From contig CAWIUT010000001.1 of NCBI GenBank assembly GCA_963839365.1, positions 1,240,001 through 1,304,000 of the forward strand: DNA of 64,000 nt. The letters run 5' to 3'. How positions within the stretch are numbered: position 1 is the first letter of the stretch; each line of letters opens with the position of its first letter. The translations under genes and the position numbers were made by a program. Below the pieces are notes generated by a model. It saw nothing but the letters and a program-made list of their open reading frames with translations, was not told the origin of the DNA and made no database searches. Positions 26,899 to 36,611 of the stretch are shown piece by piece. The stretch is from DASSKA01 sp963839365. GTDB taxonomy: Bacteria; Actinomycetota; Actinomycetes; Propionibacteriales; Nocardioidaceae.

Positions 26899-28128
26899 GT
26901 GAAACGACCGACCCTGACCGCCGCTGCCCTGCTCGCCACCGCGGCCCTGACCGCCGGCTGCGGTTCCTCAGCCTCAGGTAGCTCCGGAGACAGCGCCAGA
27001 AGCGGCGGCACGGTGAACGTCGGCGTGGCCTCCACGCTGAGCGGCCCGTTCGCCTCCTACGGCCAGGCAGGGCTCGACGGCATCAAGCTGGCAGTCAAGG
27101 ACCTCAACGCCCACGGCGGCGTGCTCGGCAAGAAGGTCAACGTGGTCACCGCCGACGACCAGACCGACCCGGCGACGGGAGCGACGGTCACCCGCAAGCT
27201 CATCCTCAACGACCACGTCGACGCCCTCTTCGGCTCGGTGTCCAGCGCGGTCGCCGCCGCCCAGGAGACGCTGTCGGCGCAGTACAAGGTGCCGATCTTC
27301 CTGCACATCGCCAACGACATCGGCCTGACGCAGGGCAAGGACCGGACCTACGCCTTCGAGATGCTGCCCAACACCGACATGGAGCCGGCCGCTGCCGCGC
27401 TCGCCTTCTCCCGGCAGATCGGCAAGGGCCCGGTGCGGATCGCGACGATCACGCCCAACTACGAGTTCGGCATCGACACCGTCAAGTCGTTCCTGGCCGA
27501 CCTGAAGAAGGACGGGGTCTCCTACACCGTCACCAACCAGCAGACACCCGCCCTGGGCGCCACGTCGTACACCTCGAACCTCGCCGCGATCCAGGCGACC
27601 AACCCGCAGTACGTGTTCGTCGGGGAGTACGGCGCCGACCTGATCACGCTGACCAAGCAGGGCCTCGGCCTGGGCCTGTTCAAGAAGGCCAAGGTGGGCG
27701 CGATGTACGACTACGACGTGCTCAAGGCGCTGGGCAGCCAGGCACCGACCGGCGCCATCGCCTGGGACCGCGCACCGTTCTGGACGGCGAACAGCTCCCA
27801 GATGAACAGCTTCGTGTCCGCCTACAAGTCCGCCTACGGGAGCTACCCCAACGAGTTCGCCATCACCGGCTACTCGGCCGTGCAGGCGTGGGCCCAGGGC
27901 GTCAAGCAGGCCAAGTCCTTCGACGCCGCCCAGGTCACCAAGTCGCTCGCCGGCACGAACGTCTCCACGGTCCGCGGGACCATCACCGTCCGCGCCTGCG
28001 ACCACCAGGCCGAGGTCCCGGAGGCGACCGGCACGATCGCGGCCAAGCCGGCCTCCCAGTACGGGGTGCGGCTGTGGGACAACGTCTACTCCGCGCCCTC
28101 GGCGAAGATCATTGAGCCCTGCGCCTGA
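26899..28128 (+). CDS. Branched-chain amino acid-type ABC substrate-binding lipoprotein
   Basis: 409 residues of the periplasmic-binding-protein type I (LivK-like) family. GTG start with AGGAG seven bases upstream. The lipobox LTAGC puts the lipidated Cys at 21, followed by a Ser/Gly-rich linker. The mature part opens VGVASTLSGPFASYGQAGLD, the family hallmark. It captures the ligand for LivHMGF encoded next. The ligand need not be Leu/Ile/Val; many such proteins bind other acids or amides. Confidence 0.9.
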   Translation: MKRPTLTAAALLATAALTAGCGSSASGSSGDSARSGGTVNVGVASTLSGPFASYGQAGLDGIKLAVKDLNAHGGVLGKKVNVVTADDQTDPATGATVTRKLILNDHVDALFGSVSSAVAAAQETLSAQYKVPIFLHIANDIGLTQGKDRTYAFEMLPNTDMEPAAAALAFSRQIGKGPVRIATITPNYEFGIDTVKSFLADLKKDGVSYTVTNQQTPALGATSYTSNLAAIQATNPQYVFVGEYGADLITLTKQGLGLGLFKKAKVGAMYDYDVLKALGSQAPTGAIAWDRAPFWTANSSQMNSFVSAYKSAYGSYPNEFAITGYSAVQAWAQGVKQAKSFDAAQVTKSLAGTNVSTVRGTITVRACDHQAEVPEATGTIAAKPASQYGVRLWDNVYSAPSAKIIEPCA

Positions 28129-29006
28129 TGAACCTGGCCAACGACATGATCACCCTGTTGGCGGCGATGACGGAGGCCAGCTCTCTGTTCATCGCCGCCG
28201 CGGGGCTGACCCTGGTGTTCGGGGCGATGCGCATCATCAACATCGCCCACGGCAGCTTCTACATGTACGGCGCCTTCCTGGTCACCACCCTGGTCGGGGC
28301 GGCGAGCGCCGGAGCCCGGTTCTGGCTGGCGCTGGCGCTGGCGCCCCTGGTCGCCGCCGGGATGGGCGTGGTCGTCGAGGTTGGCGTGCTGCGGCGCGTC
28401 TACCGCCGAGACCACCTGGTCCAGCTCGTCGTCACCTACGCGGTGTTCCTGATCCTCGCCGACCTCGCACAGCGGATCTGGGGGACCCAGGCGCGCTCGG
28501 TGACCGCGCCGGCGCTGCTCGGCGGGACCATCAGCATCGGGCCCGGCAGCTTCCCGGTCTACAACCTGTTCGCGATCGGCGTCGCCGTCCTCGTCGGCCT
28601 GGTGATGTGGGGCCTGCTCCAACGCACCCCGCTGGGCTGGAGGATCCGGGCGGCGGTCGAGGACCCGGAGACGCTGGCCACCTCCGGGACCAACGTGCCG
28701 CTGCTGTCGACCACCGTCTTCGCCATCGGCACCCTGCTGGCCGGGCTGGCCGGGGCGATCGCCTCCCCGCTGCAGTCGGTCTCCCCCGGCCTGGACGCCA
28801 GCATCATCGTGCAGGCGTTCATCGTCGCGGTGCTCGGCGGGCTGGGCTCGGTCACCGGGGCCGCGATCGGAGCCGTGGTCATCGGCCTGTTCGACACCGC
28901 CGGCGTCCTGTGGGCGCCGAGCTGGGAGCCGGCGTTCATCTACCTCGCGATGATCGTCGTGCTCGCCGTACGCCCGTGGGGCCTGCTCGGGAGGGAGGAA
29001 CGATGA
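28128..29006 (+). CDS. livH: BCAA-type ABC permease LivH
   Basis: 292 residues with about eight membrane helices. The landmarks are GLTLVFGAMRIINIAHGSFY near the N-terminus and AFIVAVLGGLGSVTGAAIGA near the C-terminus. It overlaps the binding-protein stop by 1 bp and the LivM start by 4 bp (ATGA), so translation is coupled. It forms one half of the membrane channel. Confidence 0.92.
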   Translation: MNLANDMITLLAAMTEASSLFIAAAGLTLVFGAMRIINIAHGSFYMYGAFLVTTLVGAASAGARFWLALALAPLVAAGMGVVVEVGVLRRVYRRDHLVQLVVTYAVFLILADLAQRIWGTQARSVTAPALLGGTISIGPGSFPVYNLFAIGVAVLVGLVMWGLLQRTPLGWRIRAAVEDPETLATSGTNVPLLSTTVFAIGTLLAGLAGAIASPLQSVSPGLDASIIVQAFIVAVLGGLGSVTGAAIGAVVIGLFDTAGVLWAPSWEPAFIYLAMIVVLAVRPWGLLGREER

Positions 29007-30031
29007 CCGCACCGAGTCTGCACACCGCCGAGGTGGGCGACGAGACCGCTGTCCCGCCGCCGGCCGGAACGGCCCGTCCGGCCCTGCCCGCGGCCGGGCG
29101 CTACGCGTTGTGCCTGGCGATCGTGGCGGTGCTGGCGGTGATGCCCGCGGTGCTGTCCGCGACGTCGCTGCTCAACCTGCAGAGCGCGATCGGACTGGCG
29201 CTCTTCGCCTGTGCGACGAACCTGCTGGTCGGCTACGGCGGGCTGGTGTCGTTCGGGCAGGCAGCGTTCTACGGGGTCGGCGCCTACACGGTTGCGCTGG
29301 CCTGGCTGCACTGGCAGACCTCGTTCTGGCTCGGCTTCGTGGCCGCCCCGTTCGTCGGGGCGCTGGTCGCGGTGCTGGTCGGGCTGGTCGCGCTCCGCAC
29401 CCGCCGGCTGTACTTCTCGCTGCTGACCCTGGCCACCTCGCAGCTGTTCTACGTCCTCGTGCTCCAGCAGACGAAGTTCACCGGCGGGGCGAACGGGGTC
29501 TTCGGCTCGATCCTGCCGGGCTTCCTGCTCGGCCTGGGCCACGCCTACTACTTCACCCTCGCGGTCGCCGTGCTCGGACTGCTAGCGCTGTGGTGCATTA
29601 TCCGCTCGCCGTTCGGGCTCACCCTGCGGGCCATCCGCGAGAACCGCGAGCGGGCCGAGGCGCTGGGGGTGAACGTGTTCGCCCACCAGCTGCTCGCCTT
29701 CGTCTTCGCCGGCGCGTTCTGCGCCCTGGCCGGCACCCTGTTCGTCGTCCACGACCAGTCGGCCAACCCCGACCTGCTCGCCTGGACCGAGTCCGGCTAC
29801 CCGATCTTCATGGCGATCATCGGCGGGCAGTTCATCTTTCTGGGCCCGGCGCTGGGCGCGTTGATCTACGAGCAGAGCCGAGACGTGCTGCTGGCCCACT
29901 TCTCCGACTGGCGGCTGGTCTTCGGGCTGCTGCTGCTGGTGATCGTGGTGTTCTCGCCAGAAGGCGTGCTTGGTCTGCTCGCCCGCGGGCGGGACTTGGC
30001 GCGCCGCGTCCGGACGGGGGGACGCCGATGA
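29003..30031 (+). CDS. livM: BCAA-type ABC permease LivM
   Basis: 342 residues. The first 35 residues are a Pro/Ala-rich cytoplasmic leader. Membrane helices follow, with the family blocks YGGLVSFGQAAFYGVGAYT and RAIRENRERAEALGVNVF (the ATPase-contact loop). It ends with a basic tail. Start at 29003 by the ATGA overlap with livH; the stop overlaps livG by 4 bp. Confidence 0.92.
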   Translation: MTAPSLHTAEVGDETAVPPPAGTARPALPAAGRYALCLAIVAVLAVMPAVLSATSLLNLQSAIGLALFACATNLLVGYGGLVSFGQAAFYGVGAYTVALAWLHWQTSFWLGFVAAPFVGALVAVLVGLVALRTRRLYFSLLTLATSQLFYVLVLQQTKFTGGANGVFGSILPGFLLGLGHAYYFTLAVAVLGLLALWCIIRSPFGLTLRAIRENRERAEALGVNVFAHQLLAFVFAGAFCALAGTLFVVHDQSANPDLLAWTESGYPIFMAIIGGQFIFLGPALGALIYEQSRDVLLAHFSDWRLVFGLLLLVIVVFSPEGVLGLLARGRDLARRVRTGGRR

Positions 30032-30783
30032 GCACGCAGGCCGTTCTGGAGATCCGAGGCCTCGGGAAGCAGTTCCAGGGGTTCCACGCGGTCAACGGCG
30101 TGGACCTGACCGTCGCGCCGGGGACGATCCACTCCGTCATCGGTCCGAACGGGGCCGGGAAGACGACGTTCTTCCGGCTCCTGACCGGGATCCTGCGGCC
30201 CTCGCGCGGCCAGATCCTGTTCGAGGACGAGAACATCAGCGGCCTGCGGCCGCACCAGATCAGCCGGCGCGGGCTCAGCCAGTCCTTCCAGATCACCAAC
30301 GTGTTCGCCCGGATGACCGTCCTGGAGTCCGTTCAGACCGCGATCCTGGTGCGGCAACGCCGCGCCTGGGACTTCGTGACCCGGCATCAGACCAAGGTGA
30401 GCGCGGAGGCACTCGAGCTGCTCGACCAGGTGGGACTTGCTGACTGGCGCGGCGCCGAGGCGCAGACCCTCTCGCACGGCGACCAGCGGATCCTCGAGCT
30501 GACGTTGGCCCTGGCCAGCCGGCCGCGGGCACTGCTCCTCGACGAACCGACCGCGGGGATGTCCCCGTTCGAGACCGACCGCATGGTGGACCTCGTCGTC
30601 ACGCTCGCGCGCGAGCAGGGGCTGACCGTGCTGCTGTCCGAGCACGACATGGACGTCGTGTTCGGCATCTCCGACCAGGTCACCGTGCTGCACCAGGGGC
30701 GGGTCATCGCCTACGGCCCCCCGGAGGTCGTGGAGCGCGACCAGCAAGTGATGGACGTCTACCTCGGAGGCGAGGACGTATGA
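30028..30783 (+). CDS. livG: BCAA-type ABC ATPase LivG
   Basis: 251 residues. Walker A is GPNGAGKTT, the signature is LSHGDQRILELTLALA (the LSHG variant usual in LivG), Walker B is ALLLDEPTAGM, and the switch region is LLSEHDMDVV. Together with LivF it powers the LivHM channel. ATGA overlaps at both ends. Confidence 0.92.
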   Translation: MSTQAVLEIRGLGKQFQGFHAVNGVDLTVAPGTIHSVIGPNGAGKTTFFRLLTGILRPSRGQILFEDENISGLRPHQISRRGLSQSFQITNVFARMTVLESVQTAILVRQRRAWDFVTRHQTKVSAEALELLDQVGLADWRGAEAQTLSHGDQRILELTLALASRPRALLLDEPTAGMSPFETDRMVDLVVTLAREQGLTVLLSEHDMDVVFGISDQVTVLHQGRVIAYGPPEVVERDQQVMDVYLGGEDV

Positions 30784-31565
30784 GGCTCGTCATCGACGAC
30801 CTGCACACCTACTATGGTCAAAGCCACATCCTGCAAGGCGTCTCGCTGACCGTCGGGGTCGGCGAGGTGGTCGCGCTGCTCGGCCGCAACGGCGCGGGAA
30901 AGACCACCACGATGCGCAGCATCACGGGGCTGACCCCGCCGCGAGCCGGCAGCATCCTGCTCGACGAGCACGCTGTCACATGCAGACCGCCACACACCGT
31001 CGCCCGGACCGGCATCGCCTACGTCCCCAGCGGCCGCCGCGTCATCGGGTCCCTGACCGTCGCTCAGAACCTCGCCCTGGCCGAGCGTGACGCCCGCGTC
31101 CGGAGGAGCGAACGGTCCTGGACCATCGAGCGCCTGCACGAGGTGTTCCCGAAGCTGCGTGAGCTCGAGCATCGGCGCGCCGGCGTTCTGTCCGGGGGCG
31201 AGCAGCAGATGGTCAAGCTGGCCCGGGCACTGCTCCTGCACCCCAAGCTGCTGCTGCTCGACGAGCCCACCGAGGGGCTCGCTCCGGTGGTCGTCCGCGA
31301 GATGCGTCAGTGGATCCAGGCGATCACGGCCGACGCGCAGATGAGCGTCCTGCTCAGCGAGCAGAATGCGCTGTTCGCCCTGCACCTGGCCGACAGGGGA
31401 TACATCCTCGAGAAGGGGCGGATCCAGCACGAGGCACCCGCTACCGAGCTCGCCGACAGCCACGAAGCGCGCCGGCACCTCGGCGTCCAGCAACGCCGTC
31501 GCCGACCCGCCGCGGCCGACCAAGCCGGCCCGACGCCCGCTCCCCATGTCAGCAAGGGCTCCTGA
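30780..31565 (+). CDS. livF: BCAA-type ABC ATPase LivF
   Basis: 261 residues. Walker A is GRNGAGKTT, the signature is LSGGEQQMVKLARAL, Walker B is LLLLDEPTEGL, and the PSGRR block (AYVPSGRRVIG) matches LivF. The last 30 residues are a basic, Pro/Ala-rich extension (RRRRPAAADQ) with no clear role. It closes the five-gene importer operon that begins with the binding protein at 26899. Confidence 0.92.
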   Translation: MRLVIDDLHTYYGQSHILQGVSLTVGVGEVVALLGRNGAGKTTTMRSITGLTPPRAGSILLDEHAVTCRPPHTVARTGIAYVPSGRRVIGSLTVAQNLALAERDARVRRSERSWTIERLHEVFPKLRELEHRRAGVLSGGEQQMVKLARALLLHPKLLLLDEPTEGLAPVVVREMRQWIQAITADAQMSVLLSEQNALFALHLADRGYILEKGRIQHEAPATELADSHEARRHLGVQQRRRRPAAADQAGPTPAPHVSKGS

Positions 31566-31746
31566 CCTCCTCAGCGGGGCCCACGAGCTCAAGAACGGCC
31601 TACCCTGTGGTATCAGTGGACCACCTCTCCGGATCGACTGGGACGAGTGCGCGACCTGGATTGAAGGCTTTCTGAGTGGCGAGCTTTGCCTCGGCAAGCT
31701 AGCGAAACTCGTTGACGCCGGCGAGGCCGCTCAACGACACCTCTAG

Positions 31747-31947
31747 GTGGGAGTCACGGCCGACGATCCGTGGTCGGTGCACCAAGTGCTGCGCGCAGAT
31801 CATCCCGACCTGCAATTGCGGCCTCCCTCGCTGCCAAAGGGTCTGACACATCTATGGCTCCACGGTGCCGAATTTCCAGGTACGGCCCTGTCCTGGTGGC
31901 CAGATAGAGGCTGGTTCGACGTTCGTAGGCGATGGGCCACCGCCTAG
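31747..31947 (+). CDS. Hypothetical small protein, possibly the 3' part of a broken gene
   Basis: A 66-residue frame opens directly after an in-frame TAG (31744-31746). The same frame before the stop reads IDWDECATWIEGFLSGELCL, which also looks protein-like. A single gene of about 110 codons split by a nonsense mutation is therefore possible. The visible part is Trp-rich (DDPWSVHQVL, SWWPDRGWFDVRRRW). No family is recognised. Confidence 0.35.
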   Translation: MGVTADDPWSVHQVLRADHPDLQLRPPSLPKGLTHLWLHGAEFPGTALSWWPDRGWFDVRRRWATA

Positions 31948-32154
31948 AGCAAACGCCCCGCGTGAAGGCGGTATTGGCTCTCGGGCAGCAGGGCGCACGA
32001 GATCACCGCCGGCACCAGCTCGGCTGACAGCTGGCCTTCGGGCGAGCAGCCGCCGTCCACGCACGCGTCACTCCGCCGCGTGTCGGCGCAGGGCAGCCAT
32101 ACGCCATCCCAGTTGCCGTGTGCCGCGACGACTCGGCCCGTCTACCCTCGGAAT

Positions 32155-32436
32155 GTGTCCGCCAGATCCGATCGTCGGGCCGCTCGCGAGACCGTCGCTG
32201 CCTATCACGAGGAGCAACTCGGCGAGCTCGTCCGTCGCGTCCAGCCAGCGATCGAGCGCTTTCGGGCAGGTGAGATTGACGCGTTCGAAGTCGACGAGGT
32301 GATCTTCCAGTACTCGCGGGCGGCTAAGGAGCTCTGGAAGTTCTGCAACCTGGGCCAGGTTGAGTTCACCGCGCGAACCGTCCGGGAGGAACAGCCCGGC
32401 GCCTGGTGGGATCGCGGGGCGCCTCGGAGCCGCTGA
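32155..32436 (+). CDS. Conserved-looking hypothetical protein (93 aa)
   Basis: Start at GTG 32155 (VSARSDRRAARETVAAYHEE). The protein is highly charged, with predicted helices (EEQLGELVRRVQPAIERFRA, FEVDEVIFQYSRAAKELWKF). A helical DNA- or protein-binding role would fit, but no family is recognised. It is convergent with the HIRAN gene at 32461. Confidence 0.5.
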   Translation: MSARSDRRAARETVAAYHEEQLGELVRRVQPAIERFRAGEIDAFEVDEVIFQYSRAAKELWKFCNLGQVEFTARTVREEQPGAWWDRGAPRSR

Positions 32437-32460
32437 GGCCGCTTCCGGGCCGTGCCGTCC

Positions 32461-33119
32461 TCAGGCCACGAGCTCGCCGTCGAGGCGGACGAGCAGACGC
32501 ATGTGCATGCCCGCCTCCACCGGGTTCACCCGAACGACCACGAGTTCGTGCGGACGCTCCAGGATCCGGTACACGTAGTCGAGCAGCGGGTCGGGCAGAT
32601 ATCCGAGACGGTCACCCCTCTGCCCCACGAGCGCCGCTCGCTCGTTCAGCACGTCGTCCGTCTCGGAACGCAGCTCCAAGGGATCACCAGGCCGCAGGAC
32701 ATCGATGGCGGCGCGCTCGTCGGGGTCAGGTAGCGGACGCCACGAACAAGGAACGGCAGGCTGACGCGCCCCGGCTGGGGCAACGGTGTCAGCTCATAGG
32801 TGTCACCGGTGCGTCCGCCACCTGACACGGCGAGGATGTCGAGGGGACCGGTCTCCGAAGCCAGGCCCAGGCGCCTCAGCGTCTCGGCACGTTCGGGACG
32901 GCGAGGGTCCATGACCCGCTCGGCGAAGATCGGGAACAGTGTCTCGCTCTCGTGCTCCCGTCCGAGCGGAAGCCCAGGAAGAGCTCCCGACACGCCTTCT
33001 GCATAGGTGAAGCGGAATGTTTGTCCGTCGTGGCTCAACACACCGACACGGCTGAAACGACGGGTGTCGGGGTCCTGGCGACTGACGAGCAACTCATCAG
33101 CCTCCAGCGGCATCGCCAT
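32461..33119 (-). pseudogene. HIRAN-domain protein, apparent single-base frameshift
   Basis: About 219 codons. It starts at ATG 33119 with AGGAGG upstream and reads MPLEADELLVSRQDPDTRRF through an N-terminal domain. The frame then breaks near the GGGG run at 32722-32725. The next frame supplies ELRSETDDVLNERAAL and LGYLPDPLLDYVYRILERP, which are HIRAN features. Adding one base to the G/C run restores one open frame. HIRAN domains bind DNA 3' ends in repair and helicase proteins. The break may be a sequencing error in a homopolymer. Confidence 0.7.
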
Positions 33120-33183
33120 GGCACAACCTCCTCAGGTTTCCAGCACCACCGCTCGATGAACGTCGCCGGGAGCTCCGGTCGGG

Positions 33184-34644
33184 TCAGGTACGTCGGATCG
33201 CCGCGCGGGCGGTGGTCGCGACAGCGAGGTCGACGCCCGTGATCTCCCGCCAGCGGACGCGCGAGGCGCCGGCGAGTTGCTCGAGGACGTCGAGGGCCGG
33301 GCTGTTGGCAGTCGGCGGGGAGAACCGGTCGTGTCCGCTTCGCCACCCGAGCGCGAACAACAGGTCGCTGATCTCGCCGCGCCACTCTTCGGCCGGTACG
33401 CCGCTGCCGGCCACGGCGAGTGCCATCCAGCCCGCTTGGCGCTCCGCCTTCTTGGTGCCCAAGGGGAGCCGTCCGACGATGTGACGCCACAATGCCTGCG
33501 AGTCACGGCCACTTCGGGTGGCTGCGGCGGTGGGGCTCAGGCGGCCCTTGCGGACGCTGACCAGCCCGAGGGCGCGCGCGGTGGTGCGGATGTCGGCGAC
33601 GGGGTAGGTGAGGTCTTCCCGGTTGGCCTTGCCGATCCACCATTCGCTGATCCCGGTGCGTTCGGCGACCTGCTCGACCACGGCGGGAGGTAGGTACCCG
33701 GCGGCGGTCAGGGTGACCCCGTCGCCGATGATGTCGAGGAAGGTCCGGTACGTCTCGGTCAGTCGGGCGGCCTCGGCGTTGGTGACGTCCGTCGGCCCGC
33801 GTGAGAACGGACGACCCAGCACCTCGCGCAGCAGGCGGATGTCCCGGTGGTCGAGCTGCTCGGCCAGCTCGGCCAGCTCGCCGATCACCGCGGCGGGCTG
33901 GGCGACCGCAATCGCGAGAGCGGCGTTGGTCTCCTCGGCGTCGAAGTGGTCGGGGTGCCAGTCGACCGGCAGCCACCCGTGGCCGTGCTCTGCATCCTCG
34001 AAGCCCTCAGGCAACTGCGCCTCGTCGTACCCGCTGCGGACCCAGGCGGCCAGCTCCTCGTAGCCGCCGACGCCGCCGCAGTCCTCGGGCGGGCAGGCCA
34101 TCCGCCCGCCGGTGCAGCGCACCGTCGGCGGTGGCGCCTCGAGCACTTCCTCGACGACCAGCTTATGGTCCCAGCCGTCGCCGAAGTCGTACTCGTACCA
34201 GAGCTCGTCGCCCCCCTCGGCGACGAGCTGATCGAGTCGTACGTCGTCCTCGAGCGTCCCGTCCTCGCCCTTCTCGATATCAAAGTGGGTGACGAAGTAC
34301 GGCGAGCGGTGGTCGTGGCCGGTGCGGAACCGGTGCAGGTGGCTGTTGGTCCACCCCATCGCGGCCTGGATCACGTCGTGCACCCGGGGCAGGCTGAGGT
34401 CGCCGGGCAGTTCGAGTCGGCGCCAGACCGGCGGCTTTGCGCCATGCAGATCCAGACGCACCCGGAACCCACGGACCTCGCTCGGTGCCGGGATCAGCGT
34501 CGGTGCCTCGTCGCGCTGCAGTCTGTCGAGGATGCTGGTCACCTGCCCGCTCATCAGCGCGTCGAGGAGTGCCTTGTTCTCCTGCGGGCCGGCGCCGGCC
34601 ACCAGCTGCTCCGCCAGCCGTTGGACGTCGTTCGGTTCGGCCAT
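33184..34644 (-). CDS. Plasmid pRiA4b ORF-3 family protein
   Basis: 486 residues. The PRiA4_ORF3 domain (about 58-230) contains VWRRLELPGDLSLPRVHDVI, then YEYDFGDGWDHKLVVEE and a Cys-rich CTGGRMACPPEDCGG. The C-terminal half is helical and unassigned. The family is common on plasmids, ICEs and genomic islands; its biochemical role is unknown. Its start lies about 10 bp past the end of the excisionase-like gene, so the two may be co-transcribed. Confidence 0.82.
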   Translation of the reverse strand: MAEPNDVQRLAEQLVAGAGPQENKALLDALMSGQVTSILDRLQRDEAPTLIPAPSEVRGFRVRLDLHGAKPPVWRRLELPGDLSLPRVHDVIQAAMGWTNSHLHRFRTGHDHRSPYFVTHFDIEKGEDGTLEDDVRLDQLVAEGGDELWYEYDFGDGWDHKLVVEEVLEAPPPTVRCTGGRMACPPEDCGGVGGYEELAAWVRSGYDEAQLPEGFEDAEHGHGWLPVDWHPDHFDAEETNAALAIAVAQPAAVIGELAELAEQLDHRDIRLLREVLGRPFSRGPTDVTNAEAARLTETYRTFLDIIGDGVTLTAAGYLPPAVVEQVAERTGISEWWIGKANREDLTYPVADIRTTARALGLVSVRKGRLSPTAAATRSGRDSQALWRHIVGRLPLGTKKAERQAGWMALAVAGSGVPAEEWRGEISDLLFALGWRSGHDRFSPPTANSPALDVLEQLAGASRVRWREITGVDLAVATTARAAIRRT

Positions 34645-34653
34645 GATCGCAAG

Positions 34654-34870
34654 TCAATCACCGCGCCGTGCTCGCCAGGTGTTGACGGGGTGCGCGTCGA
34701 TCATCCGGTCGATCGACTCCTCGGACGCGGATGGTCCGCCTCCCGAGCCGGACGGCGTCGAGGTCACCAGCGGCGATGTAGCGACGGACGGTCTTGGTCG
34801 AGACGGCGAGGATCTCGGCGGCCTCGGTGAGCGAGACGAGGCGTCTGGGGGCGGCGACGGTCACGGGCAT
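34654..34870 (-). pseudogene. Excisionase/MerR-like HTH protein, apparent frameshift
   Basis: MPVTVAAPRRLVSLTEAAEI followed by LAVSTKTVRRYIAAGDLDAV and RLGRRTIRV is a classic HTH_17 excisionase domain with AGGAG upstream. After RTIRV the frame drifts. The neighbouring frame continues EESIDRMIDAHPVNTWRARR, the usual type of ending, so a one-base indel near 34730 is likely. An excisionase would steer the integrase towards excision, although it lies far from the att ends and could instead regulate local genes. Confidence 0.6.
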
Positions 34871-35121
34871 TCGGGTGCTCCTGGGTCAGGGGCGGCCCGG
34901 CTGGCCGCCTTCATCCCGCAAGGCCGCTATCTGTCCTCCAGTGGCCACCCCATCTTGCCAACGTCCTTCGTCGTCCCAGCCGATCCAGCTCCGCCCCTCG
35001 CCTCGCACCGCACCCTCATCCAGGCCGCCTCTCATTCCCTACCTCCAACCCCACAGACCTCTTTCATTCCAGAACCGCGGTGGCCACTGGCCGGCCTGCG
35101 TCGGCCTTGTGAGGTGTGACG

Positions 35122-35210
35122 ATGTTGCTGAAGAAGCTGGCGGCCGGGTCGGGGTATGAGTACCTGACCCGGCAGGTCGCGGTCGCCGACTCAACCGAGC
35201 TGGGCCGGAT
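35122..35210 (+). pseudogene. Relaxase N-terminal fragment upstream of the IS
   Basis: The ATG at 35122 with GAGG upstream opens MLLKKLAAGSGYEYLTRQVA and runs 29 codons to STELGR. The insertion sequence then interrupts it. Joined to the sequence after the IS through the shared GCCGGAT, the reading frame continues as ELGRMKLADYYS, so this is the true start of the relaxase gene. Confidence 0.85.
35204..35210. repeat. Target-site duplication, left copy
   Basis: GCCGGAT is repeated at 36607-36613, exactly flanking the IS. Removing the IS and one copy restores the relaxase reading frame. IS256-family elements usually duplicate 8-9 bp; an eighth base differs between the copies (A at 35211 side, G at 36614). 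Confidence 0.8.
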
Positions 35211-36606
35211 AGGAGAGCCCCCTGGCGTGGTGGGGTTTGAGGGTCAACGGCGAGGCTGCGTGATGTAGGCGGCCATCGGCGGGATCTTCGGTGTGAAACG
35301 ACCAAGAAACACACTGAAGGAGACCCAGCCGATGGCCTTGTCCCAGTCTGCCTTGTCCGAGCTGCTCGAAGCGTTCCGTGCCGGTGAAGGCGCGGATCTG
35401 ATCCGTGAGTCGGTTCGGATGGTGATGCAGGAGCTGATCGAAGCCGAAGCCACCGAACACATCGGCGCTGGCCGCTATGAGCGCACCGATGCTCGGGTGA
35501 CCGAGCGCAACGGTTCTCGTCCACGGCTGGTGACCACCCAGGCCGGTGACGTGCAGCTGCGCATCCCGAAGCTGCGTAAGGGCTCGTTCTTCCCCGTCAT
35601 CCTCGAGCCCCGCCGGCGGATCGACCAGGCCCTGTACGCGGTGGTGATGGAGGCCTACGTGCACGGGGTCTCGACCCGCAACGTCGACGATCTGGTCGAG
35701 GCGCTGGGCGCCGAGTCCGGAATCAGCAAGTCCGAGGTCTCGCGGATCTGCGCCGGGCTGGATGAGACCGTGGGCGCCTTCCGGACCCGCCCGCTCGATC
35801 ACGTCGAGTTTCCCTACGTCTACCTGGACGCGACCTACCTGCACGTGCGCAACTCCACCTCCCAGGTGGTGTCGATGGCGGTGGTGGTGGCCACCGGCGT
35901 CAGCGCCACCGGGGAGCGGGAGATCCTCGGCCTCGACGTCGGCGACAGCGAGGCCGAGGTGTTCTGGAAGGGGTTCATGACCTCGCTGAAACAGCGCGGC
36001 CTGCACGGTGTGCGGCTGGTGATCAGCGACCAGCACACCGGCCTGGTCGCTGCGCTGCGCCGCTGCTTCCAGGGCACGGCCCACCAACGCTGCCGGGTGC
36101 ACTTCGCTCGCAACCTGCTCGCCCACGTCCCCAAGGCCCAAGCCGACTATGTCGCGGCCGCGTTCCGCGCGATCTTCGCCCACACCACCCCGGCCGAGGT
36201 CGACGCCGCGTGGGAGAAGACCCGCGAGGAGTTCGCCGCCCGGTTCCCCAAGCTCGGCCCGCTGATGGACGAGGCCAAGGCCGAGGTGCTCGCCTTCACC
36301 GCTTTCCCCCGCGCGCACTGGCGCAAGATCTGGTCGACCAACCCCCTGGAGCGGGTCAACAAGGAGATCAAGCGCCGCAGCCGCGTCGTCGGGATCTTCC
36401 CCAACTCCGCAGCCGTGATCCGGCTGGTCGGCGCGATCCTGCTCGACATGCACGACGAGTGGATCGCCGGCGAACGCCGCTACCTATCCGAAGCCTCAAT
36501 GGCCAAGCTCTACGAACTCAGCGATACTGAAGACCACGCCGCCCTCGACAGCGGCGAATAGGCACCGAGGAGCACCTCAAAGCCCACCACCCCGCGGGGC
36601 TCTGCC
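35211..36606 (+). mobile_element. IS256-family insertion sequence (about 1.4 kb)
   Basis: The element is 1,396 bp with imperfect inverted ends of about 32 bp (35211-35242 and 36575-36606), both containing AGAGCCCC and GTGGTGGG. It carries one intact transposase gene. It is inserted in the 5' end of the relaxase gene with a 7-bp direct repeat of target. Intact transposase, ends and duplication suggest a recent insertion. Confidence 0.85.
35332..36561 (+). CDS. tnpA: IS256-family transposase
   Basis: 409 residues from ATG 35332, with AAGGAG nine bases upstream (the longer frame from 35293 lacks a ribosome site). The mutator-type DDE residues are visible in YLDATYLHV (first Asp), VISDQHTG (second Asp) and NPLERVNKEIKRR (Glu). 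The CHF-like block HQRCRVHFARNLL is also typical. The full family length is present, so it should be active. Confidence 0.93.
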   Translation: MALSQSALSELLEAFRAGEGADLIRESVRMVMQELIEAEATEHIGAGRYERTDARVTERNGSRPRLVTTQAGDVQLRIPKLRKGSFFPVILEPRRRIDQALYAVVMEAYVHGVSTRNVDDLVEALGAESGISKSEVSRICAGLDETVGAFRTRPLDHVEFPYVYLDATYLHVRNSTSQVVSMAVVVATGVSATGEREILGLDVGDSEAEVFWKGFMTSLKQRGLHGVRLVISDQHTGLVAALRRCFQGTAHQRCRVHFARNLLAHVPKAQADYVAAAFRAIFAHTTPAEVDAAWEKTREEFAARFPKLGPLMDEAKAEVLAFTAFPRAHWRKIWSTNPLERVNKEIKRRSRVVGIFPNSAAVIRLVGAILLDMHDEWIAGERRYLSEASMAKLYELSDTEDHAALDSGE

Positions 36607-36611
36607 GCCGG

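Noticed and set aside
31600..31947. Read-through or recoded TAG between two in-frame segments
   Set aside because: There is no selenocysteine-type or pyrrolysine-type context, and a simple nonsense mutation or unrelated short frames explain it better.
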